In this document: piece by piece, positions 36,457 to 43,497 of the stretch
Layout of the letters: the number at the start of each line of letters is the position of its first letter
Numbering within the stretch: position 1 is the first letter of the stretch
Assembly (NCBI GenBank): GCA_039804025.1
Contig: JBDRZP010000008.1
Coordinates: forward strand, 16,933 to 80,932
Length of the DNA stretch: 64,000 bases
Origin: a candidate division WOR-3 bacterium
GTDB lineage: Bacteria; Hydrothermota; Hydrothermia; Hydrothermales; JAJRUZ01
Direction: 5' to 3'
Translations under genes and position numbers: made by a program
Notes under the pieces: model-generated
Databases searched by the model: none
Told to the model about the DNA's origin: nothing
The model's input: only the letters and a program-made list of their open reading frames with translations

Positions 36457-36906
36457 TTAAAATTTCAGATGTCTGAGTACTTCCACCTTTTTGGCTACAA
36501 ATAGAATACCACCTTCAACCTCAATAAAACTCCCTGTAACATTCACTTCATCCCATTCTTTGGGATGTTCTCCCTCATATTTTACAGGCAGGTAGAAGCT
36601 TGCGCATCCTGTTGTCTTACAGATCTTTGCCTCAGAAGTCTCTATCATCAAAAAGACATCTTTAGGTATTTTCCTGAATCTTGACTTATCTGCCACAACC
36701 CCTGTGACAGTGATAGTCCCTTTATAGATATAAGGGTCAGCTATAATATCATTGATGCTTAGAATCTTTCCTTTCTTGACAGCCTTTGTTCTCGTCCCTT
36801 TGCTGTTTGAACTGGTTGAAGCTATACCTATGATAACTGAGATAGCCAATATAATCCCAGTTACAAGCTTTAGATTTATACCTTTTTTAATTTTCTTTCT
36901 TTCCAT
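36457..36906 (-). CDS. Membrane-anchored OB-fold-like protein in the metal island
   Basis: This 149-residue protein has one N-terminal membrane anchor (~12-30) and a periplasmic domain whose pattern resembles a small OB-fold, like CcmE or nucleic-acid-free OB proteins: DPYIYKGTITVTGVVADKSR, then DEVNVTGSFIEVEGGILFVA. Two cysteines (KICKTTGCASFYL) form a C-x4-C pair that could bind metal or a disulfide. AAAGGAGG precedes the start. It leads a three-gene unit with the FtsX permease and its ATPase and lies just behind the P-type ATPase. I do not know a named family for it. Confidence 0.7.
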   Translation of the reverse strand: MERKKIKKGINLKLVTGIILAISVIIGIASTSSNSKGTRTKAVKKGKILSINDIIADPYIYKGTITVTGVVADKSRFRKIPKDVFLMIETSEAKICKTTGCASFYLPVKYEGEHPKEWDEVNVTGSFIEVEGGILFVAKKVEVLRHLKF

Positions 36907-36933
36907 AATTTTTACCTCCTTTTATAGTTGTTT

Positions 36934-36953
36934 TTATACCCATATAAGCATAT
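36934..36953 (-). promoter_or_regulatory. Shared 20-bp motif, site 3 (OB-fold gene)
   Basis: Minus-strand ATATGCTTATATGGGTATAA lies about 30 bases before ATG 36906. It matches the motif in front of the P-type ATPase and the arsR-like gene. A TATAAA box overlaps its end, so a bound repressor could block the promoter. Confidence 0.55.
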
Positions 36954-36954
36954 T

Positions 36955-39087
36955 TTAGCCACCAAAAATCTTTATATTTTTTGAATTGACTATAAGTCTT
37001 GATGCATTTGCTGCAACCATTAAGGTTGGCAGCTCTTCAAGGGCTGCTGCCATAACAGGACTTAAGATACCAATAGATGCAAGCCCCATAGTTATTATAT
37101 CCCATAATATACCCAGGGCTATCCCCTGTCTGATAATCTTATAAGTATTTCTTCCGATTTTTATAGCCTGAGGGACTTGAGAAAGATCATCTCTCATAAG
37201 TGCTACATGGGCTGCTTCTATCGCCACATCTGTGCCTGCAACACCCATTGCAATCCCAACATCCGCCTGTGCGAGGGCAGGGGCATCATTTACTCCGTCA
37301 CCTATCATACAGACTTTATGTCCTTCATCCTGGAGTTTTTTCACGATTGCTATTTTATCTTCGGGCAGAAGGTTTGCCTTATATTCTGTAATACCAAGCC
37401 TCTTTGCGATATTTGAAGCAACCCTTTCATTGTCACCAGTTAAAAGGATGATTCTCTTAATCCCAAACTTTTTTAAATCCTCTATCGCCCTTATGGCCTC
37501 ATCCCGCAGGATATCACTAGCTGTGATAAGACCCACAACCACTCTATCCTTTCCAAGAAAGAGGACGGTTTTTCCTTCTGCTTCTAACTCTTGAGCCTTT
37601 AACCTTATATTTTCAGGAAGAATAACCCCCTTTTCATCAAGGAGTTTTCGATTTCCAAGAACAACGGTTTTCCCTTCCACCTTTCCTGTAACACCACGGC
37701 CTATAAAGTATTCAAACTCTTCAGGTTCAGGAATCTCTATCCCTTCCTCTTCAGCTTTCTCAATTATAGCTGATGCTATGGGGTGTTCTGAATGCTTCTC
37801 TACGGATGCTGCAAGCCTCAGGATTTCTTCTTTGCTAACTTCTGATTCTTCATTACTGACTTCTATCACATCTGTTACTTTCGGCCTTCCAAATGTAACT
37901 GTTCCTGTTTTATCGATTACAAGGCAATCTACCTTTGCCAGTGCCTCCAGATACAATCCTCCTTTTATAAGAAGTCCTCTTCTTGCACTGCTTCCAACAC
38001 TTGCTATAACAGAAAGAGGTGTTGCAAGTCCAACTGCACAGGGGCATGCTGCGACAAGAACCGCAATTGCATAGATGGCTTTGCCAGATATAAAGTAGGT
38101 GAGAATTGCAAAACCAAGGGCACATGGTAAAAAATAAGTGGTAAATCTATCTGCAAACTTCTGGATAGGGGCTTTGTGGGCTTCTGCCTCTTCTACAAGT
38201 TTTATAATCTTTCCAAGGGTTGTATCTTCTCCGATTTTTGTTGTTTTTATTTCTAAGTAGCCATTTTCGTTCAATGTGCCTGCAAACACTTCGTCACCAA
38301 TTTGTTTTTCTACAGGGATGCTCTCCCCTGTGATGGGTGCCTGATTTACCGAACTCAAACCTTTTATAACGACCCCATCCACAGGTATCCTTTCACCCGG
38401 CCTTACTACAACTATATCTGCTGGCTTAAGCTCCGAAACTGGAACCTCAATCTCTCTATTATCCACCTTTATCCTTGCTGTTTTTGGAGCAAGCTTTATA
38501 AGCTCCTTTATCGCCTGTCTTGACCTTGTTACTGTAAACTCCTCAAGATAGTGGGCAAGGTTCATAAAAAATGCAACCAGCATGGATGATATATATTCCC
38601 CAATAACAGCTGCTCCGATAATCCCGATGCTCATCATCAGATCAACAGTTATCTGCCTTTTCAAAATACCTAAAAAAGCCCTCTTGAATATGGGGTATCC
38701 GCCAAGGAGGATGGCAAGGAGTAAAAGAGGCAACGGGATTAACTCTATGCTTTTTTCAAGAAGTCCAAAATACTCAAAAGCAATTTCACCGAGGGCAATA
38801 AGGCTTGTAGCTGTTATGAAGACAAAGCGGAGCGTATCAGCCAAATCTCTCCTCTTTCTTTCAGTTTCTAACTTTGAACTTATTTCTGCCTTATGCCCTA
38901 TACCTTCAATCCTCTTAATAATATCCTCTTCCGTGATTTCTGCTTCATTGTATGTAATAATAGCTTTCTCTGCTGCCATGAGTATTTTTAAATCCTTTAT
39001 CCCTTTCGTTGCTTTCAAAACCTTTTCAACCTTTGTTGCACATTCAGTGCAGCACAGGCCATCAATTTTTAGCTCTACTATTTTCAT
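36955..39087 (-). CDS. P1B-type heavy-metal ATPase
   Basis: This 710-residue metal exporter has an N-terminal HMA domain with GLCCTECATKVEKVL (CxxC inside Cys-Cys-x2-Cys), a CPC motif in the transport helix (AACPCAVGLATPLSV), the phosphorylation site DKTGTVTFG, the HP motif KHSEHPIASAI, and the hinge GDGVNDAPALAQADVGIAMG. The layout fits Zn/Cd/Pb or Cu export. In the last helix the Asp typical of Zn/Cd pumps is replaced by a Glu pair (ALEELPTLMVAANASRL), so the metal is not certain. Control by the adjacent ArsR protein is likely. The region is less AT-rich than the surroundings. Confidence 0.93.
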   Translation of the reverse strand: MKIVELKIDGLCCTECATKVEKVLKATKGIKDLKILMAAEKAIITYNEAEITEEDIIKRIEGIGHKAEISSKLETERKRRDLADTLRFVFITATSLIALGEIAFEYFGLLEKSIELIPLPLLLLAILLGGYPIFKRAFLGILKRQITVDLMMSIGIIGAAVIGEYISSMLVAFFMNLAHYLEEFTVTRSRQAIKELIKLAPKTARIKVDNREIEVPVSELKPADIVVVRPGERIPVDGVVIKGLSSVNQAPITGESIPVEKQIGDEVFAGTLNENGYLEIKTTKIGEDTTLGKIIKLVEEAEAHKAPIQKFADRFTTYFLPCALGFAILTYFISGKAIYAIAVLVAACPCAVGLATPLSVIASVGSSARRGLLIKGGLYLEALAKVDCLVIDKTGTVTFGRPKVTDVIEVSNEESEVSKEEILRLAASVEKHSEHPIASAIIEKAEEEGIEIPEPEEFEYFIGRGVTGKVEGKTVVLGNRKLLDEKGVILPENIRLKAQELEAEGKTVLFLGKDRVVVGLITASDILRDEAIRAIEDLKKFGIKRIILLTGDNERVASNIAKRLGITEYKANLLPEDKIAIVKKLQDEGHKVCMIGDGVNDAPALAQADVGIAMGVAGTDVAIEAAHVALMRDDLSQVPQAIKIGRNTYKIIRQGIALGILWDIITMGLASIGILSPVMAAALEELPTLMVAANASRLIVNSKNIKIFGG

Positions 39088-39102
39088 ATTTTCTTATTGC
39101 AT

Positions 39103-39122
39103 CTATGCCCGTAGAAGCATAT
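39103..39122 (-). promoter_or_regulatory. Shared 20-bp motif, site 2 (P-type ATPase gene)
   Basis: Minus-strand ATATGCTTCTACGGGCATAG sits 16 bases before the ATPase ATG, in the 53-bp gap after the arsR-like gene. It agrees with site 3 at 15 of 20 positions by eye, so the ATPase may have its own regulated promoter in addition to read-through. Confidence 0.55.
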
Positions 39123-39140
39123 ATGTGGCCCAAATAAAAA

Positions 39141-39512
39141 TTATTTCGCAATCTCTCCATATCCTTTGATACATTTTCCCTCAACTCTCATCTTAAGCCT
39201 TTTTTCAAGACGAGCTTTATCTTCCTCGATAATATTTTCATTTGCCGTGTGTTTTTTAAGGATTTTCAGGATGTCGTAAATAATTGGCGATACTTTTGGT
39301 GAAAGACGGTAATAGACCCACACCCCATCTTTTCTGTCCTCCACAAGTCCTGACTTTCTCAATACACCAAGATGACGGGAGATATTATATTGAGAGACCT
39401 TTAAGGCATCCACAAGCTCGCAGACACAGAATTCACCCTGCATGAGGGCTACTATAAGCCTTAGCCTTGTCTCATCCGACAGAATTTTAAATAAATCAAT
39501 AAATTTTCGCAT
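39141..39512 (-). CDS. ArsR/SmtB-family metal-responsive repressor
   Basis: This 123-residue winged-helix repressor has the family pattern: LSDETRLRLIVALM, then a Cys-Val-Cys in GEFCVCELVDALKVSQYNIS at the start of the recognition region, RHLGVLRKSGLVEDRKDGVWVYYRL for helix and wing, and a Lys-rich C-terminus with one further Cys (GKCIKGYG). The Cys-Val-Cys resembles the As/Sb or Cd/Pb site of ArsR and CadC. It probably releases DNA when metal binds, inducing the ATPase. ATG 39512 is chosen; a GTG at 39515 would add one residue. Confidence 0.92.
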   Translation of the reverse strand: MRKFIDLFKILSDETRLRLIVALMQGEFCVCELVDALKVSQYNISRHLGVLRKSGLVEDRKDGVWVYYRLSPKVSPIIYDILKILKKHTANENIIEEDKARLEKRLKMRVEGKCIKGYGEIAK

Positions 39513-39518
39513 CACATT

Positions 39519-39581
39519 TTATGCCTATATGCACATATAATAATATATCTTATTATACCTTATTGTTCTTTATCTTGTCAA
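39519..39581 (-). promoter_or_regulatory. Consensus arsR promoter with downstream operator (site 1)
   Basis: On the minus strand TTGACA (39576-39581) and TATAAT (39552-39557) are 18 bp apart, a perfect consensus pair, with +1 near 39545. ATATGTGCATATAGGCATAA (39519-39538) lies just downstream and has TATG/CATA and ATAT symmetry. It is site 1 of the three-site motif, well placed for self-repression. Confidence 0.7.
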
Positions 39582-39587
39582 GTACCT

Positions 39588-39634
39588 GTAGAATACCATA
39601 ACAATATTGAATTTTTTTGGCTCAATTTCCTGTA
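39588..39634 (-). repeat. 47-bp direct repeat, copy beyond the 3' end of the nuclease gene
   Basis: On the plus strand GTAGAATACCATAACAATAT continues through TTGAATTT...GGCTCAATTTCCTGTA. It matches 40840-40886 with about six mismatches and no gaps. Read on the minus strand, both copies encode IEP.KFNI..VFY, the end of the decayed coding family seen at 12409. The two copies bracket the nuclease gene. Confidence 0.65.
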
Positions 39635-39957
39635 TAATCATCTTTAAATCTTTTGAAATAGTCCTTTTTATAAATTTAACTAATTTTTCCTCCCTCTCAT
39701 TATTTTTTACACTTTTTTTCATATTTTAATCTTAAAGAATTTTTGCGCGCCCTAAAGGGTGCGGCTACATAAAATTATAGAATATGGGAAAATTTTTAAA
39801 AATTTTCAAAAAATGGTAATTTTTACATTTTCCCATTATCTAATATCTCTTTAAAATTTTTCAGCCGTCGCTTTTCCTAAAAAATAATCTCTCCGAATTG
39901 TATTATTCCTTCTGGATCTGCTCCATTATACCAAGCTTAAAAATTAAATTTCTTCTT
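39635..39957 (-). pseudogene. Decayed coding sequence and palindromic repeat downstream of the nuclease gene
   Basis: No intact gene is present. Reading on the minus strand and changing frames gives NLIFKLGIMEQIQKE, YNSERLFFRKSDG, then the palindromic element (39745-39780, GCCGCACCC type) with its tail, then NEREEKLVKFIKRT and KDLKMIIQEIEP. The last parts match copy 2 at 13034-13225. The ancestral protein is not recognised. Confidence 0.5.
39680..39780 (-). repeat. Dispersed palindromic repeat with tail, matches 12952-13054
   Basis: On the minus strand CTATAATTTTATGTAGCCGC and GCACCCTTTAGGGCGCGC are followed by CTTTAAGATTAAAATATGAA and GAGGGAGGAAAAATT. Order and spacing are as in the 12952 copy, 27 kb away in the opposite orientation. 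Confidence 0.7.
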
Positions 39958-40797
39958 TCAAGTTCTTCTATAAAACTTTATTCCCAAAACTTCACATCTC
40001 TCCTTCGCTTCATCTTTTATATAAGGAGAAACTATAACAAGCTCCGGCTTTACCCCTGTCCTTTTTTCATAAAACTCACCTAACCTCTTTAACTTCAAAA
40101 CATCACCCTCCGATACACTACTTTTTATCTCTATTAAATAATGCTTATCATCCCTTATAACTAAATCAACCTCAACTCTTGAAGGATAACCAAAAACAAA
40201 ACCCTCTTTATCATAATCCTCCCACTTCTTAACATCATAAAAACCTAGCTCCTTCAAAATACCCTCCATACTCTCCCTGAAAGCCTCCTCAGCAAATATA
40301 CCCCACCTTGCCCCCACCGCCGTTATCGCATCCCTTAATACCTTAAAACCATCCCTCATCTCCTTTGTAAGAAGCTCAAATCTTCTATTTGTATCCTCCA
40401 TTAACTCCTCAAATCTTTTATTTGTATCCTCTCTTAACTCCTCAAACCTCCTATTTATCTCTTCAAATCTTTTATTTGTATCCTCTCTTAACTCTTCAAA
40501 TCTTTTATTTGTATCCTCTCTTAACTCCTCAAACCTCCTATTTATCTCTTCAAATCTTTTATTTGTATCCTCTCTTAACTCCTCAAATCTTCTATTTATT
40601 TCTTCAAACCTTCTATTTGTATCCTCTCTCTGAGCTCTTAATTCCATAAGTATTTCTTTTATTTCCTCCCTTGTCACAGCTTTTCTTTCCATTATCTCCT
40701 CAATTTTTAATCTGACAAAAGGGGATCTCTCAATAATTTCCGGGAGTTTCTCTTCCAGTATCTTCACAATATCTTCCTTTGTCAAAGTTCTTTTCAT
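39958..40797 (-). CDS. PD-(D/E)XK nuclease-like protein with repeated coiled coil
   Basis: This 279-residue protein has three parts. Residues ~1-55 are helical. Residues ~56-138 are a long coiled coil built from RFEELREDTNK (11 residues) and RFEEINR (7 residues) units. Residues ~150-279 form a nuclease-like fold with RVEVDLVIRDDKHYLIEIKS, giving the Asp...Glu-x-Lys catalytic triad. This resembles DUF3782-type proteins common in thermophiles, of unknown role and sometimes linked to mobile DNA. The gene has its own strong promoter, no Shine-Dalgarno, and is bracketed by 47-bp direct repeats. Confidence 0.82.
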   Translation of the reverse strand: MKRTLTKEDIVKILEEKLPEIIERSPFVRLKIEEIMERKAVTREEIKEILMELRAQREDTNRRFEEINRRFEELREDTNKRFEEINRRFEELREDTNKRFEELREDTNKRFEEINRRFEELREDTNKRFEELMEDTNRRFELLTKEMRDGFKVLRDAITAVGARWGIFAEEAFRESMEGILKELGFYDVKKWEDYDKEGFVFGYPSRVEVDLVIRDDKHYLIEIKSSVSEGDVLKLKRLGEFYEKRTGVKPELVIVSPYIKDEAKERCEVLGIKFYRRT

Positions 40798-40804
40798 AGT
40801 TTAA

Positions 40805-40833
40805 ATTATAATTCAGAAACTAAAAATTTTCAA
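40805..40833 (-). promoter_or_regulatory. Strong promoter of the nuclease gene, leaderless
   Basis: Minus-strand TTGAAA (40828-40833), 17 bp, TATAAT (40805-40810). Transcription would start at 40798 or 40797, at the ATG itself. No Shine-Dalgarno is present. Confidence 0.75.
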
Positions 40834-40839
40834 GTTTGT

Positions 40840-40886
40840 GTAGAATACAATAAAAATATTGAATTTCTCTGGTTCAATTTTCTGTA
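40840..40886 (-). repeat. 47-bp direct repeat, copy upstream of the nuclease gene
   Basis: This is the partner of 39588-39634 in the same orientation, 1252 bp away. Its minus-strand reading is LQKIEPEKFNIFIVFYT. The nuclease promoter lies just inside the bracketed segment. Confidence 0.65.
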
Positions 40887-40901
40887 ATTATTTTTCAATT
40901 T

Positions 40902-41174
40902 TTAATGGCATTTGTTACAGCTTTTATCCCACGGATGTCTAAATTCAGTCCTTTCTTTGTTTGAATTTTTTTCTAAAATTAAAATTCTTGATTCAATACT
41001 TTTCTTATATTCATCAAAGTTTTTCTTGATAGAATCTATTTTACTTTCTATTTTGCTTACTTTATTTTTTAAAAAATCTATTTCCTCTTTAACTTTTCTT
41101 AATTCCTTTTCATTTACCTTACAGGCTGAAAAAATAATTAGAGTTAAAATAATTTTTTTAAAAATTTTATTCAA
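40902..41174 (-). CDS. Small coiled-coil lipoprotein ending in a CxxCH haem motif
   Basis: This 90-residue protein has a lipoprotein signal (basic NKIFKK, then ILTLIIFSAC, Cys17 as the lipid site), a charged coiled coil (~25-75), and a C-terminus that reads SCNKCH and then stops. CNKCH is the CxxCH motif for covalent haem c, here at the very last residues. The start is taken as TTG 41174, which gives a proper signal peptide and overlaps the stop of the GH57 gene by eight bases; an ATG at 41210 would spoil the signal. It could be a one-haem electron carrier or the remnant of a longer cytochrome. Confidence 0.65.
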   Translation of the reverse strand: MNKIFKKIILTLIIFSACKVNEKELRKVKEEIDFLKNKVSKIESKIDSIKKNFDEYKKSIESRILILEKNSNKERTEFRHPWDKSCNKCH

Positions 41175-43461
41175 TTGGTTTATTAAGAAAATCTGGATAT
41201 TTCTTTCCAAGAATCCTGTAAATTTCTTTTAAAGTTTCCCTGAAAGAAACATCAAAGAAATTTCCAGGAACCTCCTGATCCTTTCCATACCACCAGAACC
41301 AGTCCGAACCCTCTGCTATATATATCATTCTCATAACCTTTTCTTTTTTTTCAGGTTCAAGTTCCTTCAAATATTTTTCAATATCTTTTCTAACATAAGA
41401 AAGGTATTCCCATGCCTTATTTTCTTCAGGCTCCCCTATCCATGTAGAAAAATTGGCTCCTATCCAGGAACCAGGGAAAAGGTAATTGAGATTATTTTTG
41501 GGCTTATATTTTTCAATATATTCACCTATTGTCATTGTTTTTATAAATTTTGCCTCTGATAAAGATTTATAAAGATTATGCAAAAACTCTTTACCATCAT
41601 GAGGGTAATGCTCCCATGCATTTTCTCCATCAAGAATAACTGCAACAACAGGAGGATTTTCCTTATCCTTCCAGTACTTGTAAATATTTGCAAGTTCTAA
41701 AATAAACTTATTTGCTGCCTCCACAGGATTCATATTCTGATATACAAAACCTATTGCATCAGATAAATGCGTATCTCTAAAAACTACATAAATACTGTCC
41801 TTAACATTTTTAACCTTGTAAACTCTATATTTTTCTTCGAGACTCAGAAAGTTTTTATTTAAAGATTTCATTAAAACTTTCTCATCAGTTGCAACCCATT
41901 TTATTCCATTTGAAGAAAAAAGGGGAATAAGTTCATAGGCAACAGAACCTTCACCAGGCCACATACCAGAAGGTTTTTCCCCAAAAATATTTTCATAAAA
42001 TTTAACTGCTTCTTTTATATGCCATTCTGCATCTTCTGGATAGGAGAAATCTGTTTCTGGCATAGGAGTTCCTGGTAATCCAGGTATTGCAAGTTTTATA
42101 TCGTAAATTAAGGGTAATATTGGGTGATAGAAGGGAGTTGTTGAAACTTCTATTTGTCCCTTTTTCATTAATTTTTTATGAAGGGGAATTATAGAATTAA
42201 CAATTTTTTTATGAATTTCTATTATTTTCTTTACATCTTCTTCAGAAAAATTTTTTCCTTTTTCTATTAAATCCTTAACACTTATTCTCTCTCCATTTTC
42301 AAGTGTAACTTCCTTTTCTCTAAAATCAGGGTCAAGCCATGCTAAATTAAAATAAGCCTTTAAATCTATTAAATCCTTCTCAGAAAATTTTTCACCCCTT
42401 AATTTTTTATCAAGTAATTCAGAATACCTTGGAAAAGTTCTTATAACTTTTTCCCAGTTTGCATCAAAAAATCTTTCAATAAGATAATTTTTCTCCTCTT
42501 CACTCATTTCCTTGACGGGTTTTAAAGATAGTCTCATTGCTTTATCCATTGTTCCCTGTGTTAAATCTAAAATCATTTCAAGTAGTGATGGAGTTAAATT
42601 TATCGTCAGGTGAATGTCTGGATAATTTTCAAGGATTTTAGCCATATCATAATAATCCTTTGTTCCATGTAATCTTGCCCAAGGGGAAAGATAATCACCC
42701 TTTTCATCTTTTGGATATCTTGGCTGATGTTGATGCCACAAAATTAAAAGAATTAATGGAAAACCTCTATACTCAATTTCTCTTGCAATTAGTCTATCTT
42801 TTGGAACAATCTCCATTTCTTCAGATTTCATTATTATTTTTCTATCAGGAGTCAAAATAAAAACAGAGTTAAATCCACCGAAACCATCATCAACTTTTGC
42901 AGGATTATTCGGATCTTCTTTCCATTTTGTATCATCTATAACAAATTTATACTGGTATTTACCAGGTGGTAGGGGAATTACTATTTCAAAAAACCCTTCC
43001 TCAGTTTTTCTCATAATACTCGAATTTTTATCCCAGTTATTAAATGTTCCAGCAAGTGAAACTTTTTTAGCTGAGGGATCAAAAAATTTGAATTTAACAC
43101 CTTCTTCAATTACCTCAAGAGATGATAGAGATTGTGTTTCTGTTATAATTTTCCCATCAGGAGTTAAAATAAAAGCAGAATTAAAACCTCCAAAACCATC
43201 ATCAATTTTCCATTTATTGTCAGGGTCTTCTTTCCATATATTCCCATTTATTACAAATTTATATGAGTAAAAACCTGGTTTTAAAATTAGTTCTGTTTTA
43301 AAATTACCTTCAGATGTTCTTTCCATTGGATGGGAGTAAGGGTTCCAGTTATTGAAAGTTCCAGCAAGGTTTATTCTTTCTGCTTCAGGAAAATAAACTT
43401 CAAAAATTACCTTATTATTTTGATAAAATACTATTGAAAATATAAATAGAATAATTTTCAT
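41167..43461 (-). CDS. GH57 family glucan hydrolase with two CBM48 domains
   Basis: This 764-residue secreted enzyme acts on alpha-glucans (amylase or pullulanase type). After a signal peptide come two glycogen-binding CBM48 domains (~17-95 and ~115-200), each with LAGTFNNWN/D and YKFVI. They carry near-identical ends DDGFGGFNS.FILTPD, a sign of internal duplication. The GH57 domain begins at LWHQHQPRYP (~242) and has GMWPGEGSVAYEL with the likely nucleophile Glu and WVATDEKVL with the Asp acid. It has its own leaderless promoter overlapping the end of rluD. No sorting tail is present. Confidence 0.9.
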   Translation of the reverse strand: MKIILFIFSIVFYQNNKVIFEVYFPEAERINLAGTFNNWNPYSHPMERTSEGNFKTELILKPGFYSYKFVINGNIWKEDPDNKWKIDDGFGGFNSAFILTPDGKIITETQSLSSLEVIEEGVKFKFFDPSAKKVSLAGTFNNWDKNSSIMRKTEEGFFEIVIPLPPGKYQYKFVIDDTKWKEDPNNPAKVDDGFGGFNSVFILTPDRKIIMKSEEMEIVPKDRLIAREIEYRGFPLILLILWHQHQPRYPKDEKGDYLSPWARLHGTKDYYDMAKILENYPDIHLTINLTPSLLEMILDLTQGTMDKAMRLSLKPVKEMSEEEKNYLIERFFDANWEKVIRTFPRYSELLDKKLRGEKFSEKDLIDLKAYFNLAWLDPDFREKEVTLENGERISVKDLIEKGKNFSEEDVKKIIEIHKKIVNSIIPLHKKLMKKGQIEVSTTPFYHPILPLIYDIKLAIPGLPGTPMPETDFSYPEDAEWHIKEAVKFYENIFGEKPSGMWPGEGSVAYELIPLFSSNGIKWVATDEKVLMKSLNKNFLSLEEKYRVYKVKNVKDSIYVVFRDTHLSDAIGFVYQNMNPVEAANKFILELANIYKYWKDKENPPVVAVILDGENAWEHYPHDGKEFLHNLYKSLSEAKFIKTMTIGEYIEKYKPKNNLNYLFPGSWIGANFSTWIGEPEENKAWEYLSYVRKDIEKYLKELEPEKKEKVMRMIYIAEGSDWFWWYGKDQEVPGNFFDVSFRETLKEIYRILGKKYPDFLNKPIE

Positions 43462-43467
43462 AAAAAA

Positions 43468-43497
43468 ATTTTAAAAAATTTTCATTTATTTACTCAA
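43468..43497 (-). promoter_or_regulatory. Leaderless promoter of the GH57 gene
   Basis: Minus-strand TTGAGT (43492-43497), 18 bp, TAAAAT (43468-43473). The -10 box ends exactly seven bases before the ATG at 43461. The -35 box lies inside the end of rluD. Confidence 0.55.

Noticed and set aside
37232..37594. Plus-strand frames across the P-type ATPase gene
   Set aside because: They lie inside highly conserved ATPase motifs on the minus strand and appear only because the island is less AT-rich and has fewer chance stops.
40389..40649. Plus-strand frame rich in Tyr-Pro-Leu repeats across the nuclease gene
   Set aside because: It is the opposite-strand reading of the REDTNKRFEE repeats of the nuclease gene, which has a good promoter and catalytic residues; the plus frame has no ribosome site.
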